64,000 nt of DNA from Chryseobacterium indologenes (GCF_001295265.1 NZ_LJOD01000016.1:1-64000); one strand, 5' to 3'. Counted from the first letter of the stretch, positions 1 through 9,003 are shown. Translations and numbers: made by a program. The notes: a model not told the origin generated them from the letters alone.

Positions 1-68
1 TTAATCTGCGCATTGATTCCTGCCGCTAAAAAGAGGAGGACTGCTAAAAACCAGTTTCTAAATTTCAT
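1..68 (-). CDS. N-terminal fragment of an exported protein
   Basis: Only the first 22 codons lie in the window; the gene runs off the left edge on the reverse strand. The fragment has a charged start (MKFRNW), a hydrophobic core and an AGINA-Q cleavage-like site, so it reads as a signal peptide. An alternative ATG lies four codons upstream at 80 and would overlap the 3' end of tilS. It is probably cotranscribed with tilS. The function cannot be told from what is visible. Confidence 0.6.
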   Translation of the reverse strand, partial: MKFRNWFLAVLLFLAAGINAQI

Positions 69-69
69 T

Positions 70-1404
70 TTACTTTTCATTAAAAATTTTGAGAATACGC
101 TTCGTTTTCTCACTTTTTGCATATCTTCTGTCTTGTCTTAGCGGAATAACTCCGAGAACGGAATTACTGTTGTCGCACAGGATCCAGATTTTTTGCCTCG
201 CTAAAATAGATAATTTTTCGTCCCTAAAAAACTTAGAGACTTTCTTTTTGCCTGAAAATCCCGAAGGATAAATTTCATCACCGTCCTGTTGTTTTCTTAA
301 ATACACTGGGAACTGAATTTTTTCAGCATCAAAATCCCAGCTAAAATTATTATTGATTCCGTCAATATCTTCAATATAGCCTTGAAGATTGATGGAGAAC
401 AAGGCTTCATTACGGTCAATATTTTCGGCAAGAATGATTTCTTTTCGGACTTCCGGTTTTGGCGTCAGACTGATAAAAATGAGTTCACCTCGGCTGATGG
501 TCAACTGATACTCTTTTGAAAAAAAAGAGCTTCCGTTTTCAGCTTTAAAAATTTTGGCAATTTCATTTTCCTGATCGAAACCATATTTTTTTAAAATCTC
601 AAACTTCACGAAATCACTTTCCAGATCAAGTTTTTCCTTTGATAAGATTTTATGGTCGGGGTTAAATACGGTGAGCTTATTTTCAATGTCCTGAATCTGT
701 TTTTCAGCAAAATCTTTGGTTTGGTTAAGATAATACAGGCTTCTTTTGAAATTGTCAAGGAAATGATCATTTGTTTCCAGAAGCTTCGGAACAATCTCAT
801 TTCTGATCTTATTTCTCAAATAATCACTTTTTTTATTGGAGAGGTCTTCCCGAAAAGCAATACGGTTTTCCTCAGCAAACTGATAGATTTCGTCTTTTGT
901 AATATTCAGAAGAGGACGCAGGATCTGGTTGTCATTCGCAGGAATTCCGCTAAGGCCTTTAATGCCGGATGCTTTGGATAAATTGATGATGAAAGTCTCC
1001 AGCTGGTCATTTAAATGGTGTGCAGTTACCAGAAAATCAAGCTGCTCCCGTTCTTTAATCTTTCTGAAAAAATCATAGCGGAGCTCCCTGGCCCAGAGCT
1101 GAATGGAATTTTCGGGTTTAGTGTCTTTTTCTGAAACTTCATAAAGATGAAACGGAATGTGATTTTTCTCACAAAAATCCTGTACCGTTTTCCGGTCAAG
1201 ATCAGAGTCTTTTCCACGTAGTCTGTAATTGATATGGGCAACATGAATTCTGAATTCCGGATTCTGAATTTCAGCGCTGAAATCCCTGAACAGCGAAGCT
1301 AGCACCATTGAATCTGCGCCGCCGCTCACAGCTATAAGATAACTGTGTTTTTCCGGATGGCTGACCAGGTTTTTCAACTCATTTTTTAAACTTATTTTTT
1401 CCAA
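70..1404 (-). CDS. tilS: tRNA(Ile)-lysidine synthase TilS
   Basis: TilS attaches lysine to the wobble cytidine of the CAU-anticodon tRNA-Ile, so that the tRNA reads AUA and is charged with isoleucine. The 444-residue protein has the N-type ATP pyrophosphatase P-loop SGGADS at residues 27-32. The following PP-loop domain includes a TAHHLNDQLET stretch typical of the family. The C-terminal third fits the TilS substrate-binding domain. Length is normal. A TATCTTTG -7 element lies upstream on the reverse strand at 1431-1438, divergent from the OmpA gene. The enzyme is cytosolic and essential in most bacteria. Confidence 0.95.
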   Translation of the reverse strand: MEKISLKNELKNLVSHPEKHSYLIAVSGGADSMVLASLFRDFSAEIQNPEFRIHVAHINYRLRGKDSDLDRKTVQDFCEKNHIPFHLYEVSEKDTKPENSIQLWARELRYDFFRKIKEREQLDFLVTAHHLNDQLETFIINLSKASGIKGLSGIPANDNQILRPLLNITKDEIYQFAEENRIAFREDLSNKKSDYLRNKIRNEIVPKLLETNDHFLDNFKRSLYYLNQTKDFAEKQIQDIENKLTVFNPDHKILSKEKLDLESDFVKFEILKKYGFDQENEIAKIFKAENGSSFFSKEYQLTISRGELIFISLTPKPEVRKEIILAENIDRNEALFSINLQGYIEDIDGINNNFSWDFDAEKIQFPVYLRKQQDGDEIYPSGFSGKKKVSKFFRDEKLSILARQKIWILCDNSNSVLGVIPLRQDRRYAKSEKTKRILKIFNEK

Positions 1405-1430
1405 GACTTCGTTTAGGAATTTCTTTTATG

Positions 1431-1438
1431 CAAAGATA
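1431..1438 (-). promoter_or_regulatory. -7 promoter element of tilS
   Basis: The reverse strand reads TATCTTTG, an exact match to the Bacteroidota -7 consensus TAnnTTTG. It lies 27 nt upstream of the tilS ATG. No clear -33 TTTG is seen. Confidence 0.6.
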
Positions 1439-1464
1439 ATCCATATAATTCAATTGAATTTCCC

Positions 1465-1472
1465 TAACTTTG
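1465..1472 (+). promoter_or_regulatory. -7 promoter element of the OmpA-family gene
   Basis: TAACTTTG matches TAnnTTTG and lies 22 nt before the ATG at 1495. With the tilS element it forms a compact divergent promoter region. Confidence 0.6.
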
Positions 1473-1494
1473 ATTCGTCTAAAAATGATTACTT

Positions 1495-2328
1495 ATGAAG
1501 ATTTTTAAAATTTTAGCAGTTTCTGCAATGGCGCTGGGATTGACATCTTGTGTCAGCAAAAAGCAGTATGATGCTTTGAGCACAAACTATAAGCAGTGTA
1601 TTGAAAATATTGGAGAAAGACAAAGGGAAATTCAGGATTTAAAGTCTCAGAATTCAGCATTGGCCGGTGAAAACAATCTGTTGAAAAGCCAGCACGATGC
1701 TTTAAAATCATCTTTGGATGCATGTCTGTCCAATACAGGAAAAAGTTCGGCTAATATTGATAAACTGGTAGGAGAAATCAATGCTTCCAACTCGTATATC
1801 AAACAGCTGATCTCCAGCAATGCTAAAAATGACAGTCTGAACCTTGCATTATCCAACAAGCTTAAAAGATCTCTTGATAATGTAGCAGATGATGATGTAC
1901 AGGTAAAAGTACTGAAAGGAGTGGTTATGATCTCGCTTTCAGATAAAATGCTATACAAAACAGGAGACTACAATGTATTACCTGCAGCTCAGGAAGTATT
2001 AGGAAAAGTAGCAAAAGTGATCAATGATTACGATAAATATTCTGTACTGATTGAAGGAAACACAGATAATGCTCCGCTAAATTCACCTAACCTGCCTAAA
2101 GACAATTGGGATCTTTCGGCATTGAGAGGTACCGCTATCGCGAAAATATTACAGACGCAGTTTGGGGTAGATCCTGCAAGAATTACAGCGGGAGGGCGTT
2201 CTGAATACAATCCTAAGGCAACGAATATGAGCGTTTCCGGAAGAGCGGAAAACAGAAGAACAGAGATCATCATTATGCCTAAACTTGATGAATTCATGAA
2301 GCTGATGGATATTGCTCCTAAGAAATAA
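1495..2328 (+). CDS. OmpA-family peptidoglycan-binding lipoprotein
   Basis: This 277-residue protein starts with a lipoprotein signal peptide with lipobox LTSC (Cys19), so it should be anchored in the outer membrane or periplasmic leaflet. Residues about 25-125 are heptad-rich and probably coiled coil. Residues about 145-270 form an OmpA C-terminal domain, with NTDNAPLN, LSALRG and NRRTEIII matching the peptidoglycan-binding fold. It probably links the outer membrane to the cell wall. It is monocistronic and is followed by a strong hairpin terminator. The start is the first ATG that gives an intact signal peptide. Confidence 0.9.
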   Translation: MKIFKILAVSAMALGLTSCVSKKQYDALSTNYKQCIENIGERQREIQDLKSQNSALAGENNLLKSQHDALKSSLDACLSNTGKSSANIDKLVGEINASNSYIKQLISSNAKNDSLNLALSNKLKRSLDNVADDDVQVKVLKGVVMISLSDKMLYKTGDYNVLPAAQEVLGKVAKVINDYDKYSVLIEGNTDNAPLNSPNLPKDNWDLSALRGTAIAKILQTQFGVDPARITAGGRSEYNPKATNMSVSGRAENRRTEIIIMPKLDEFMKLMDIAPKK

Positions 2329-2346
2329 TAGAGATAACTTAAAATA

Positions 2347-2383
2347 AAAACAGATCCTGAAGAAATTCGGGATCTGTTTTTTT
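2347..2383 (+). terminator. Rho-independent terminator after the OmpA gene
   Basis: The stem AAACAGATCC / GGGATCTGTTT flanks a short loop and is followed by a run of T, 19 bases after the OmpA-family stop codon. Confidence 0.85.
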
Positions 2384-2385
2384 AA

Positions 2386-2541
2386 TCAAATTAATTCTTC
2401 TTTTTTCAATAATGAAATAATTCGCTGCAAAAATGAGCTGGATATTTCGGTTTTAGTTTTCTTTAATGAAGAAACCGCTCTGCTGGTTGGCTTTGCGGTC
2501 TTCTGATTCTCTTGGTTAATTTGTTTTTCAGCCACATTCAT
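2386..2541 (-). CDS. Small basic hypothetical protein
   Basis: The 51-residue product begins MNVAEKQINQENQK and ends LKKEELI. It is rich in Lys, Gln and Ser with no membrane segment. The open frame extends further upstream, but an exact TACATTTG -7 element at 2578-2585 on this strand places the transcript start near 2572. That makes the ATG at 2541 the likely start. No family is recognised. It could be a small nucleic-acid-associated or structural protein, but nothing in the sequence decides this. Confidence 0.5.
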   Translation of the reverse strand: MNVAEKQINQENQKTAKPTSRAVSSLKKTKTEISSSFLQRIISLLKKEELI

Positions 2542-2577
2542 TGTTTTTCCTTTAGTGTTTTTACCCTTTGTTCTTTG

Positions 2578-2585
2578 CAAATGTA
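2578..2585 (-). promoter_or_regulatory. -7 element for the small basic protein
   Basis: The reverse strand reads TACATTTG, an exact TAnnTTTG match 36 nt upstream of the ATG at 2541. It decides the start codon of the small gene. Confidence 0.5.
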
Positions 2586-2694
2586 TCGTTATTATCAATA
2601 GCAGGGTATCCGTGTTTTTACGGTATTTTCACCGTGACTACCCCTGTGTCTTGATGAACAGCCCCGGAATAGAGGATTATTCTTAGATTTTAAG

Positions 2695-2702
2695 TACATT
2701 TG
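2695..2702 (+). promoter_or_regulatory. -7 element of the O-methyltransferase gene
   Basis: TACATTTG matches TAnnTTTG, 20 nt before the ATG at 2723. Confidence 0.55.
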
Positions 2703-2722
2703 AATAACAAAAAAATTGCAGC

Positions 2723-3370
2723 ATGAGCTTTTTCGAAGAAAAAAATCCTGAAATGGACCGGTATCTGGAAACCCACGCTTCTTCAGAACCTGAAATTTTG
2801 AAAAAATTAAGAAGAGAGACCTATCAGAAAACAACACAGCCTCACATGATCTCCGGATATCAGCAGGGAAGACTTTTAACCATTATTTCCCAAATCATGA
2901 GGCCTGGGAATATACTTGAAATAGGAACCTTTACAGGATATGCTACCTTATGTCTGGCCGCCGGATTATCCGGTGAAGGGAAAATAACAACGCTGGATGT
3001 TAATGAAGATCTGGCCTATCTGCCGAAAAAATATTTTGAAAACAGCGAATATGCCGGTCAGATTGACTTCAGGCTTCAGGATGCAAAAGAATTTCTGAAA
3101 GAAACAGATGAATTTTTTGATCTGGTGTTCATTGATGCCGATAAAGAAAACTATGCTGAATATTTCAGACTCATTAAACCGAGAACAAAATCAGGCTCCG
3201 TAGTGTTGTTTGATAATGTTTTGTGGTATGGAAAAGTTTTAGAGGAAAACCCTAAACAAAAATCAACACAGTCTATTAAAGAACTGAACGATTTAATTGC
3301 AAAAGATGATGATTTTGAAAATCTTATTTTACCTTTGCGGGATGGAGTAAATTTCCTTCGCAGGAAGTAA
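2723..3370 (+). CDS. SAM-dependent O-methyltransferase (class I)
   Basis: This 215-residue cytosolic enzyme fits the small metal-dependent O-methyltransferase family related to catechol and caffeoyl-CoA methyltransferases. Visible signatures are the SAM-binding glycine motif LEIGTFTGYAT near residues 72-82, a DLVFIDADKENY motif that supplies the metal-binding Asp, and a C-terminal LFDNVLWYGKV segment with the second metal-ligand Asp-Asn pair. The substrate is not evident. Length is normal for the family. Confidence 0.9.
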   Translation: MSFFEEKNPEMDRYLETHASSEPEILKKLRRETYQKTTQPHMISGYQQGRLLTIISQIMRPGNILEIGTFTGYATLCLAAGLSGEGKITTLDVNEDLAYLPKKYFENSEYAGQIDFRLQDAKEFLKETDEFFDLVFIDADKENYAEYFRLIKPRTKSGSVVLFDNVLWYGKVLEENPKQKSTQSIKELNDLIAKDDDFENLILPLRDGVNFLRRK

Positions 3371-3441
3371 TTAAAAGATGTAGAGATTGGAGAAGTCAGA
3401 GAGGTTATATCTCCTGAATTATTCAATTTCTTAACTTCTAA

Positions 3442-4167
3442 ATGAATAAAATGAACAAAGGAATTTGTATAGTCACTGTAGCACCGGTACGGGCAGAAGC
3501 TTCTGACAAAGCGGAAATTGTTACGGAAATATTGTTTGGAGAAAGTGCAGACATTCTGGAGGTGAATAAAAACTGGACCAGAATAAAAATGCATTATGAC
3601 GGATATGAAGGATGGATGGACACCAAACAGCTGAAACCTGTAACGGACGAAGAACTGGAAAAAAGAAAAATTACCGTAATTACTGAAGATTTTTCTTCCG
3701 TGTTGACAAACGATGGAAAAACACTGCTTTCCATGGGCTCAGAAGTTGAATTTCCTGCAGTTGCTTCCAGAAGGAGTCATGATCTGCGTGAAAGCATTGC
3801 TCTGGCTGCTAAAGAATTTCTGAATGTTCCGTATCTGTGGGGAGGCAAAAGTTTTTTTGCTGTAGACTGTTCCGGTTTTACACAGCTGGTATATAAAATT
3901 CATGGCATTAAGCTTCCAAGAGATACTTATCAGCAGGCAGAAGTAGGAGAGCCTTTAACTTTTGTTGAAGAAAGTCAGCCCGGAGATTTAGCATTTTTCG
4001 AAAACCCTGAAGGGAAAATTATTCATGTAGGCATCATGCTGGACAACCAGAAAATTATTCATGCTTCAGGAAAAGTAAGAATTGATATTTTAGATTCTAC
4101 CGGAATCTTCAATAAAGAAATGAATAAGCACACTCATAAGCTGCGGGTGATTAAAAATGTACTTTAG
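3442..4167 (+). CDS. NlpC/P60-family C40 cysteine peptidase with SH3-like domains
   Basis: The 241-residue protein has two N-terminal bacterial SH3-like segments (about 7-65 and 75-110) and a C40 domain from about 115. The catalytic residues are visible: Cys143 in DCSGF, His195 in IIHVGIM and His207 in IIHASG. Such enzymes cut D-Glu-diamino-acid bonds in peptidoglycan peptides, often in cell-wall turnover or muropeptide recycling. No signal peptide is seen at either possible ATG (3442 or 3451), which favours a cytosolic muropeptide-recycling role. Confidence 0.88.
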   Translation: MNKMNKGICIVTVAPVRAEASDKAEIVTEILFGESADILEVNKNWTRIKMHYDGYEGWMDTKQLKPVTDEELEKRKITVITEDFSSVLTNDGKTLLSMGSEVEFPAVASRRSHDLRESIALAAKEFLNVPYLWGGKSFFAVDCSGFTQLVYKIHGIKLPRDTYQQAEVGEPLTFVEESQPGDLAFFENPEGKIIHVGIMLDNQKIIHASGKVRIDILDSTGIFNKEMNKHTHKLRVIKNVL

Positions 4168-4186
4168 ACTTTAAAATAAGCCTGAA

Positions 4187-4654
4187 ATGGAACATATTCT
4201 ATTGACTGCTTTCGATATTTTAAATTTTGGACTGGTTATCTTCTTCTGGAGATTCACTCTGAAGCAGTACAAAACGCTTCCGGAAAAAATTCCAGTTCAT
4301 TTTGATTTTTACGGAAAAGCAGATCATTTTGGCGGACGTAAGTTTGCCTTTTTGATGCCGGGAGTGGCATCTGCTTTATTTATAGCCATCACTTTTATAA
4401 TAAGGTATGCAAATGCTGTTAATTTTCCGGTAGAAATTACTGAACAGAACAAAGATGCCCAGTTTCTGATTATGGAAATCTTTGTCCGATGGATCATTAC
4501 TTTGGTATTACTGATTCTGATGAATCTACAGGATTATATGTTCCGTTATACATTGGATGAAAATGTAAAGCCGCGGGTTCCGTTTGGAGGGGCTATTCTG
4601 GCTATTTTCGGAAGTATGATCATCGTGTTTATTTTTATTGGTTTGTTTAAATGA
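4187..4654 (+). CDS. DUF1648 domain membrane protein
   Basis: The 155-residue protein has four predicted membrane helices. Between the first two lies the DUF1648 signature: a Pro-rich stretch LPEKIPVHFDFYGKADHFG. The family includes SdpI-like proteins, of which some are immunity or stress proteins, but this copy is short and its job is unknown. It starts 19 nt after the C40 peptidase stop, so cotranscription is likely. Confidence 0.8.
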   Translation: MEHILLTAFDILNFGLVIFFWRFTLKQYKTLPEKIPVHFDFYGKADHFGGRKFAFLMPGVASALFIAITFIIRYANAVNFPVEITEQNKDAQFLIMEIFVRWIITLVLLILMNLQDYMFRYTLDENVKPRVPFGGAILAIFGSMIIVFIFIGLFK

Positions 4655-4700
4655 CGTCCTCTCAATATCTTCAAAAAATTAATTTTTAAAAATAATCGAG

Positions 4701-5933
4701 ATGTCTTTCCTTTATAATCTGTTTGTCAGTCTTCTTATCTTCGGAATGAAGGTTTTCTCTTTATTTAATGATAAAACTAAAAAAGGAGTTGATGGAAGAA
4801 AAGAATCTCTGGATAAAGTAAAAAGAGCTTTTTTACCTTCCGATAAAGTTATCTGGATGCATGCCGCCAGTCTCGGAGAGTATGAGCAGGGACTTCCGGT
4901 TTTAGAAAAGCTGAAAGAGAACTATCCGGATCATAAAGTTCTGGTGACTTTCTTTTCACCTTCCGGTTATGAAAATGTGATTAAAAAGAAACACATTGCA
5001 GATGTAATATGCTACCTGCCCTTTGATAAAAAAAATGCTGTAAAAGACTTTATATCACAATTCAATGCTGAACTATTTTTTACGGTGAAGTATGATTATT
5101 GGTATAACCTTCTGTCTGAACTTAAAAATAAAGGAACTAAAATCTATGTGGTTTCCGCCCTGTTTTATGAAAGACAGTCCTTCTTTACATCTTATGGAAA
5201 ATGGTTTGTAAAGCAGCTAAAGAAGAATATTGACTGGTTTTTTCACCAGACCCCGTTCTCTATGGCGCTTGCCAAAAGCATAGGACTTACAAATTCTTCT
5301 GTAGCGGGTGACACGCGATTTGATCGTGTAAAACAGCTTAAGGTGCGTGATAACCATGTAGAATATATCAACAAATTTATCGATGGAAAACAAGCCGTAG
5401 TTTTTGGAAGCAGCTGGCAGGCAGAAGAGAAGATTGCAGCAACGGTTTTCAGAAAAAATGCAGACCTGAAACTGATCATAGCTCCTCACGAGCTGAAAAG
5501 GGTAGAATATTTAAAGAACATCTTTCCTGATGCTTTGGTATACAGTGAAATTAAAAACGCTGAAGCAGCTGTAAAAGAATCTCAGATTTTAATTATAGAC
5601 AGCATCGGATTGTTGTCAAAACTCTATTCCTATGCAGATATAGCAGTCGTAGGCGGAGGTTTCCATGATGCAGGGCTTCACAATATTCTCGAAGCAGCAA
5701 CATTTGGAATCCCGGTAGTTTTTGGAAATCACTACAAAAAAAATCCGGAAGCAGATGACCTGATTGCTGCAGAGGGAGGAAAGTCTTTTTCTGAAGAAAA
5801 CGCAGCCGCAGACTTTGTTCTATTCCTTCTAAATAATGAAGAAGAGCTTGAATCAATGTCTCAGAATGCCGGAAAATTTGTGGAAGAAAAGCCTAATTCT
5901 ACAGAACTTATCCTTCAGAAAATTTTATTTTAA
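4701..5933 (+). CDS. waaA: 3-deoxy-D-manno-octulosonic acid (Kdo) transferase WaaA
   Basis: WaaA transfers Kdo from CMP-Kdo to lipid IVA at the inner membrane in lipopolysaccharide core assembly. The 410-residue protein has an N-terminal membrane anchor (about 1-20), the family motif WMHAASLGEYEQG with the catalytic Glu, and a GT-B C-terminal half with VVGGGFHDAGLHNILEA. Length is typical. Its last 9 bases overlap the end of the convergent reverse-strand gene. It complements lpxB at 57 kb in lipid A biosynthesis. Confidence 0.93.
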   Translation: MSFLYNLFVSLLIFGMKVFSLFNDKTKKGVDGRKESLDKVKRAFLPSDKVIWMHAASLGEYEQGLPVLEKLKENYPDHKVLVTFFSPSGYENVIKKKHIADVICYLPFDKKNAVKDFISQFNAELFFTVKYDYWYNLLSELKNKGTKIYVVSALFYERQSFFTSYGKWFVKQLKKNIDWFFHQTPFSMALAKSIGLTNSSVAGDTRFDRVKQLKVRDNHVEYINKFIDGKQAVVFGSSWQAEEKIAATVFRKNADLKLIIAPHELKRVEYLKNIFPDALVYSEIKNAEAAVKESQILIIDSIGLLSKLYSYADIAVVGGGFHDAGLHNILEAATFGIPVVFGNHYKKNPEADDLIAAEGGKSFSEENAAADFVLFLLNNEEELESMSQNAGKFVEEKPNSTELILQKILF

Positions 5934-6554
5934 AAATCCTTGGCTTTTAATCCCTTTCATGATCTGTTCAATATTTTCCGGAATGCTTTCACAGTCGCGG
6001 AGCCAGTTCATATCCAGGCCGTTGTTGGTGGATAATTTCAGCAGGTAATGATTTTCTTCTATACCGGATTGGGTTGTTCTCAGAAAGTCATCAATTTCCA
6101 GCCAGTAATCTTCATCCAGTTTTTTAGCAAGTATCAGGGCTTTAAATACCTTATTGATGATATAAAGGTATAATTTATACACATGGTCAAACCTTTGTCT
6201 GCTGAGATCATCATTATACTCTAAAATTTTGTTGATAAGAAGCAGATTAAGCGAGACATCCCCAAATTTATCGGTGGTTATTTTTACATGCTCAGTGATC
6301 TCTGCACTTATTTTCCGGATGACACTCAGGAAATATTTGGAATTGCCGATGTATTTGGAAGCCAGAAGAACTTTTTCCGCAACGCTTTCTTCCATGGCAT
6401 TCCTTTTATCATCCGTAGTTTCCGGATCAATCAGTTCAAAATATAATTTTTTAGACAGAAGCTTATCTTTCTTCAGCAGTCTGAAAATAAGCCGGTCTTT
6501 TTCTATATTTGAGAAAGCACTCAGTGCCGCTTTGAATTCTTTTGAATACTCCAT
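5925..6554 (-). CDS. Hypothetical protein, last gene of a glycosylation operon
   Basis: This 209-residue protein has no signal peptide or membrane helix and is predicted to be largely alpha-helical. I do not recognise a family. Its ATG overlaps the stop of the upstream glycosyltransferase by one base (TGATG), which implies translational coupling. It is therefore read as the third gene of the acyltransferase-glycosyltransferase operon. Its 3' end overlaps the convergent waaA by 9 bases. Confidence 0.75.
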   Translation of the reverse strand: MEYSKEFKAALSAFSNIEKDRLIFRLLKKDKLLSKKLYFELIDPETTDDKRNAMEESVAEKVLLASKYIGNSKYFLSVIRKISAEITEHVKITTDKFGDVSLNLLLINKILEYNDDLSRQRFDHVYKLYLYIINKVFKALILAKKLDEDYWLEIDDFLRTTQSGIEENHYLLKLSTNNGLDMNWLRDCESIPENIEQIMKGIKSQGFLK

Positions 6555-7330
6555 CAGTTGAAAATTTTAGAATACTTAAGGAATCCGTTTACAGCCCAGT
6601 TGGCGGTATAATAGAGGGATTTTATGGTAGAGAATTCCATGAAATCCTTATACACAAGATACTGATCAATAATGATGTTTTTTTTCTTTCTGGAAACGCT
6701 GTTTTCGCGCATTCTGTATTTGGCCAGGGTCTTTTTTAAGGGCTTGCCTTCCGGGATTACTTTTAAAAGGTTCAGCCACATCACATGGTCTTCCCGCTTG
6801 CTTTTAATAGGGAAGAAAAACTTACCGACTCTCTGGGTGTCATACATTGTAGAAACCGGAGCCAGTCTGCAGGTTTTCAGAAGATTGGAGAACGTAACAA
6901 TCTTGTCTGCTTCAAAATCTTTAAGTACAGGCTCAAGCTGTTCATTACACCTTGAATAATTACAGTATACAAGCTCTGCATGATGTTCCTGCATATAACC
7001 GGTCATCGTTTCCAGATATTCAGGATACCAGTAATCATCAGAATCCAGGAAGGCAATATATCTTCCCGTGGCTCTTTCAAGGCTTTTATTTCTGGCATTT
7101 CCAGCTCCTCCGTTTTTCTCCAGAACTTGTAGCTTTATTCTCGGATCGGTATATTTTCTGATGATTTCAACGGTGTTGTCCCTGGATAGGTCATCAGTAA
7201 TCAACCATTCCCAGTTCTGATAGGTTTGGTTAAGAACAGACTGTATCGTTTCTTCGATAAATTCTGCAGAATTGTAACAGGGAGTAATGATGGATACAAG
7301 ATCTTGCATTTGTGTCGTTATATCGTTCAA
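6554..7330 (-). CDS. Family 2 glycosyltransferase
   Basis: The 258-residue protein is a GT-A fold family 2 enzyme. It has the N-terminal VSIITPCYNSAEFIEETIQSV motif, a DDLS stretch, and the FLDSDD metal- and nucleotide-sugar-binding motif near residue 95. It would transfer a sugar from a nucleotide donor to a polysaccharide or lipid-linked acceptor. It lies two bases after the acyltransferase stop and is coupled to the downstream gene. The acceptor is unknown. Confidence 0.9.
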   Translation of the reverse strand: MNDITTQMQDLVSIITPCYNSAEFIEETIQSVLNQTYQNWEWLITDDLSRDNTVEIIRKYTDPRIKLQVLEKNGGAGNARNKSLERATGRYIAFLDSDDYWYPEYLETMTGYMQEHHAELVYCNYSRCNEQLEPVLKDFEADKIVTFSNLLKTCRLAPVSTMYDTQRVGKFFFPIKSKREDHVMWLNLLKVIPEGKPLKKTLAKYRMRENSVSRKKKNIIIDQYLVYKDFMEFSTIKSLYYTANWAVNGFLKYSKIFN

Positions 7331-7332
7331 AA

Positions 7333-8310
7333 TTATAAAAATTTCTTTTCATACAGATGCCATGAAGCAATTCCTACTCCAATCACAACAAACATACATA
7401 CAAAACTCATGATGTACGGATTGTAATCAGCAAAAAGACCTGTTGTTTGAAATACCCTGATGATAGGGAAATGAAATATATAGATTCCGTAAGTGAAATC
7501 CCCATACTTGCCGAAATTATTCAGGAATTTAAAAGAGTAGGCAATATACAGCACAATGATGCTGATCATGATAGGAGAGAATAGTTTTATGCTGAAAAAC
7601 AGATCAATCCATACCGTAATTATAGCGATGATGAAAAGAGTATTCTTGTGTTTGATGAACTGATCAAAATTAAAGTAGATCAGCATTCCTCCAATGAAAT
7701 AGCACAGTGATCCCGGCAACTGCTTGGACATTGAAATTTTCCCTGCCATTTCAAAATAATTGAGATAGATAAGCGAAAGAAAATACAATACAATCAGACT
7801 GGTATTTCTGTATTTATTATTTTTCCCGAATAGTAAAAACATCAGAGGAACGGCAATGTAAAAGCACATTTCTACTTTCATGGTCCATAGCGCTCCGTTT
7901 ACAGCCTGATTGCCGAAGACTCCCGGAAGCCATGGAGCTTTAAAATTCAGGAAAAGGGAATTCCAGAACAGATATTTATAAACCTGGGTATTACCAAAAT
8001 ATTCCGAAAAAGAAAGGGTGCTTACCAGACTGAGGAGGATAGCACAAAGAAATACAACCAACAGGTACGCGGGAACAATCCTGTTAAATCTTTTCTTTGC
8101 ATAGCTTTTCAGACTGGATGATCTGTCATAGCTTCGAGCAATTAAAAATCCGCTGACCACAAAAAACGAAAAAACAGCAATTTCTACGGGGCTGTTTTCT
8201 AAAACAGAGAGCTCTTTGGAGAAGCTTAATGCCCCGAGGTGACCAACAAAGACTATGAAGGCAAGGAGAACACGGATAAAGTCAAAATTATTTTTCGTTA
8301 TGTTTTGCAT
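7333..8310 (-). CDS. Acyltransferase family 3 integral membrane protein (OafA-like)
   Basis: The 325-residue protein has about ten membrane helices. It carries the acyltransferase-3 signatures FVGHLGAL near the N-terminus (conserved His) and VSGFLIARSYDR followed by a basic RFNRIVPAYLLV segment. This family moves acetyl or other acyl groups onto surface sugars. It is the first gene of a three-gene reverse-strand operon with a glycosyltransferase, so it probably decorates a surface glycan. The C-terminus is short compared with long OafA forms. Confidence 0.88.
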   Translation of the reverse strand: MQNITKNNFDFIRVLLAFIVFVGHLGALSFSKELSVLENSPVEIAVFSFFVVSGFLIARSYDRSSSLKSYAKKRFNRIVPAYLLVVFLCAILLSLVSTLSFSEYFGNTQVYKYLFWNSLFLNFKAPWLPGVFGNQAVNGALWTMKVEMCFYIAVPLMFLLFGKNNKYRNTSLIVLYFLSLIYLNYFEMAGKISMSKQLPGSLCYFIGGMLIYFNFDQFIKHKNTLFIIAIITVWIDLFFSIKLFSPIMISIIVLYIAYSFKFLNNFGKYGDFTYGIYIFHFPIIRVFQTTGLFADYNPYIMSFVCMFVVIGVGIASWHLYEKKFL

Positions 8311-8325
8311 TTTTTTTCTTTGCTA

Positions 8326-8333
8326 CAAAAATA
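8326..8333 (-). promoter_or_regulatory. -7 element of the acyltransferase operon
   Basis: The reverse strand reads TATTTTTG (TAnnTTTG), 15 nt upstream of the acyltransferase ATG at 8310. Confidence 0.5.
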
Positions 8334-8508
8334 ACTTTTTTAATAGAATACAGCTGTTTCAGCAGGTTCAATATTTATTAAATAAGGTAGATTTTGATCT
8401 GTCTTATACCAGAATTTGCAGAAATATAGAATTGTAAAATAATTTTTCACAAAAAATAGTAATATAAATCAAAAAAATTATAATTTTAGCGCTTGAAAAT
8501 TTGAGTAT

Positions 8509-8982
8509 ATGAAGAAATTAGCATTACTATTTGCAGGTTTATCATTATTTGTAGCTACAGGATGTAATAACGACAACGATAATGAAATGGAATATCCGCT
8601 GGTAGGCGTATGGCAGCCATACAAAGAAGTTGTTACCACTATAGAGACAGGAGAAACTCCGGTTTCAGACGAGATTACGTATACCACCTGTCAGAAAGAT
8701 TCCAGATGGAGATTCAATACGGAGACCGTAGGAAAAAGAACAGACTGGGGAGATTCTGCAACCCCGGGGCAGTGTGCTATATCATCAGACCGTAATTTTA
8801 CGTACACCTATGATAAAAGTGCCAAAACAGTGATCATTAAATATCAGGGAACTGTGGAACCTGATAATGGAAAAATCATTACTCTTAATGAAACTACCCT
8901 GAATCTTGCGATCAGAGAAAATACAGAAAATCCAAATGTATTTAAGACAAGAACATATACTATGAAGAGAATTCCTCAGTAA
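8509..8982 (+). CDS. Lipocalin-like lipoprotein
   Basis: The 157-residue protein has a lipoprotein signal peptide with lipobox ATGC (Cys19) and an acidic Asn/Asp-rich linker. A beta-rich domain follows that opens with LVGVWQP, typical of small lipocalin-like domains of Bacteroidota. It should sit on the periplasmic side or the cell surface; an Asp-rich sequence after the Cys can act as a surface-export signal in this phylum. The ligand is unknown. It is monocistronic and followed by a terminator. Confidence 0.75.
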   Translation: MKKLALLFAGLSLFVATGCNNDNDNEMEYPLVGVWQPYKEVVTTIETGETPVSDEITYTTCQKDSRWRFNTETVGKRTDWGDSATPGQCAISSDRNFTYTYDKSAKTVIIKYQGTVEPDNGKIITLNETTLNLAIRENTENPNVFKTRTYTMKRIPQ

Positions 8983-9003
8983 TAATATATTTTACCATAA
9001 CAT

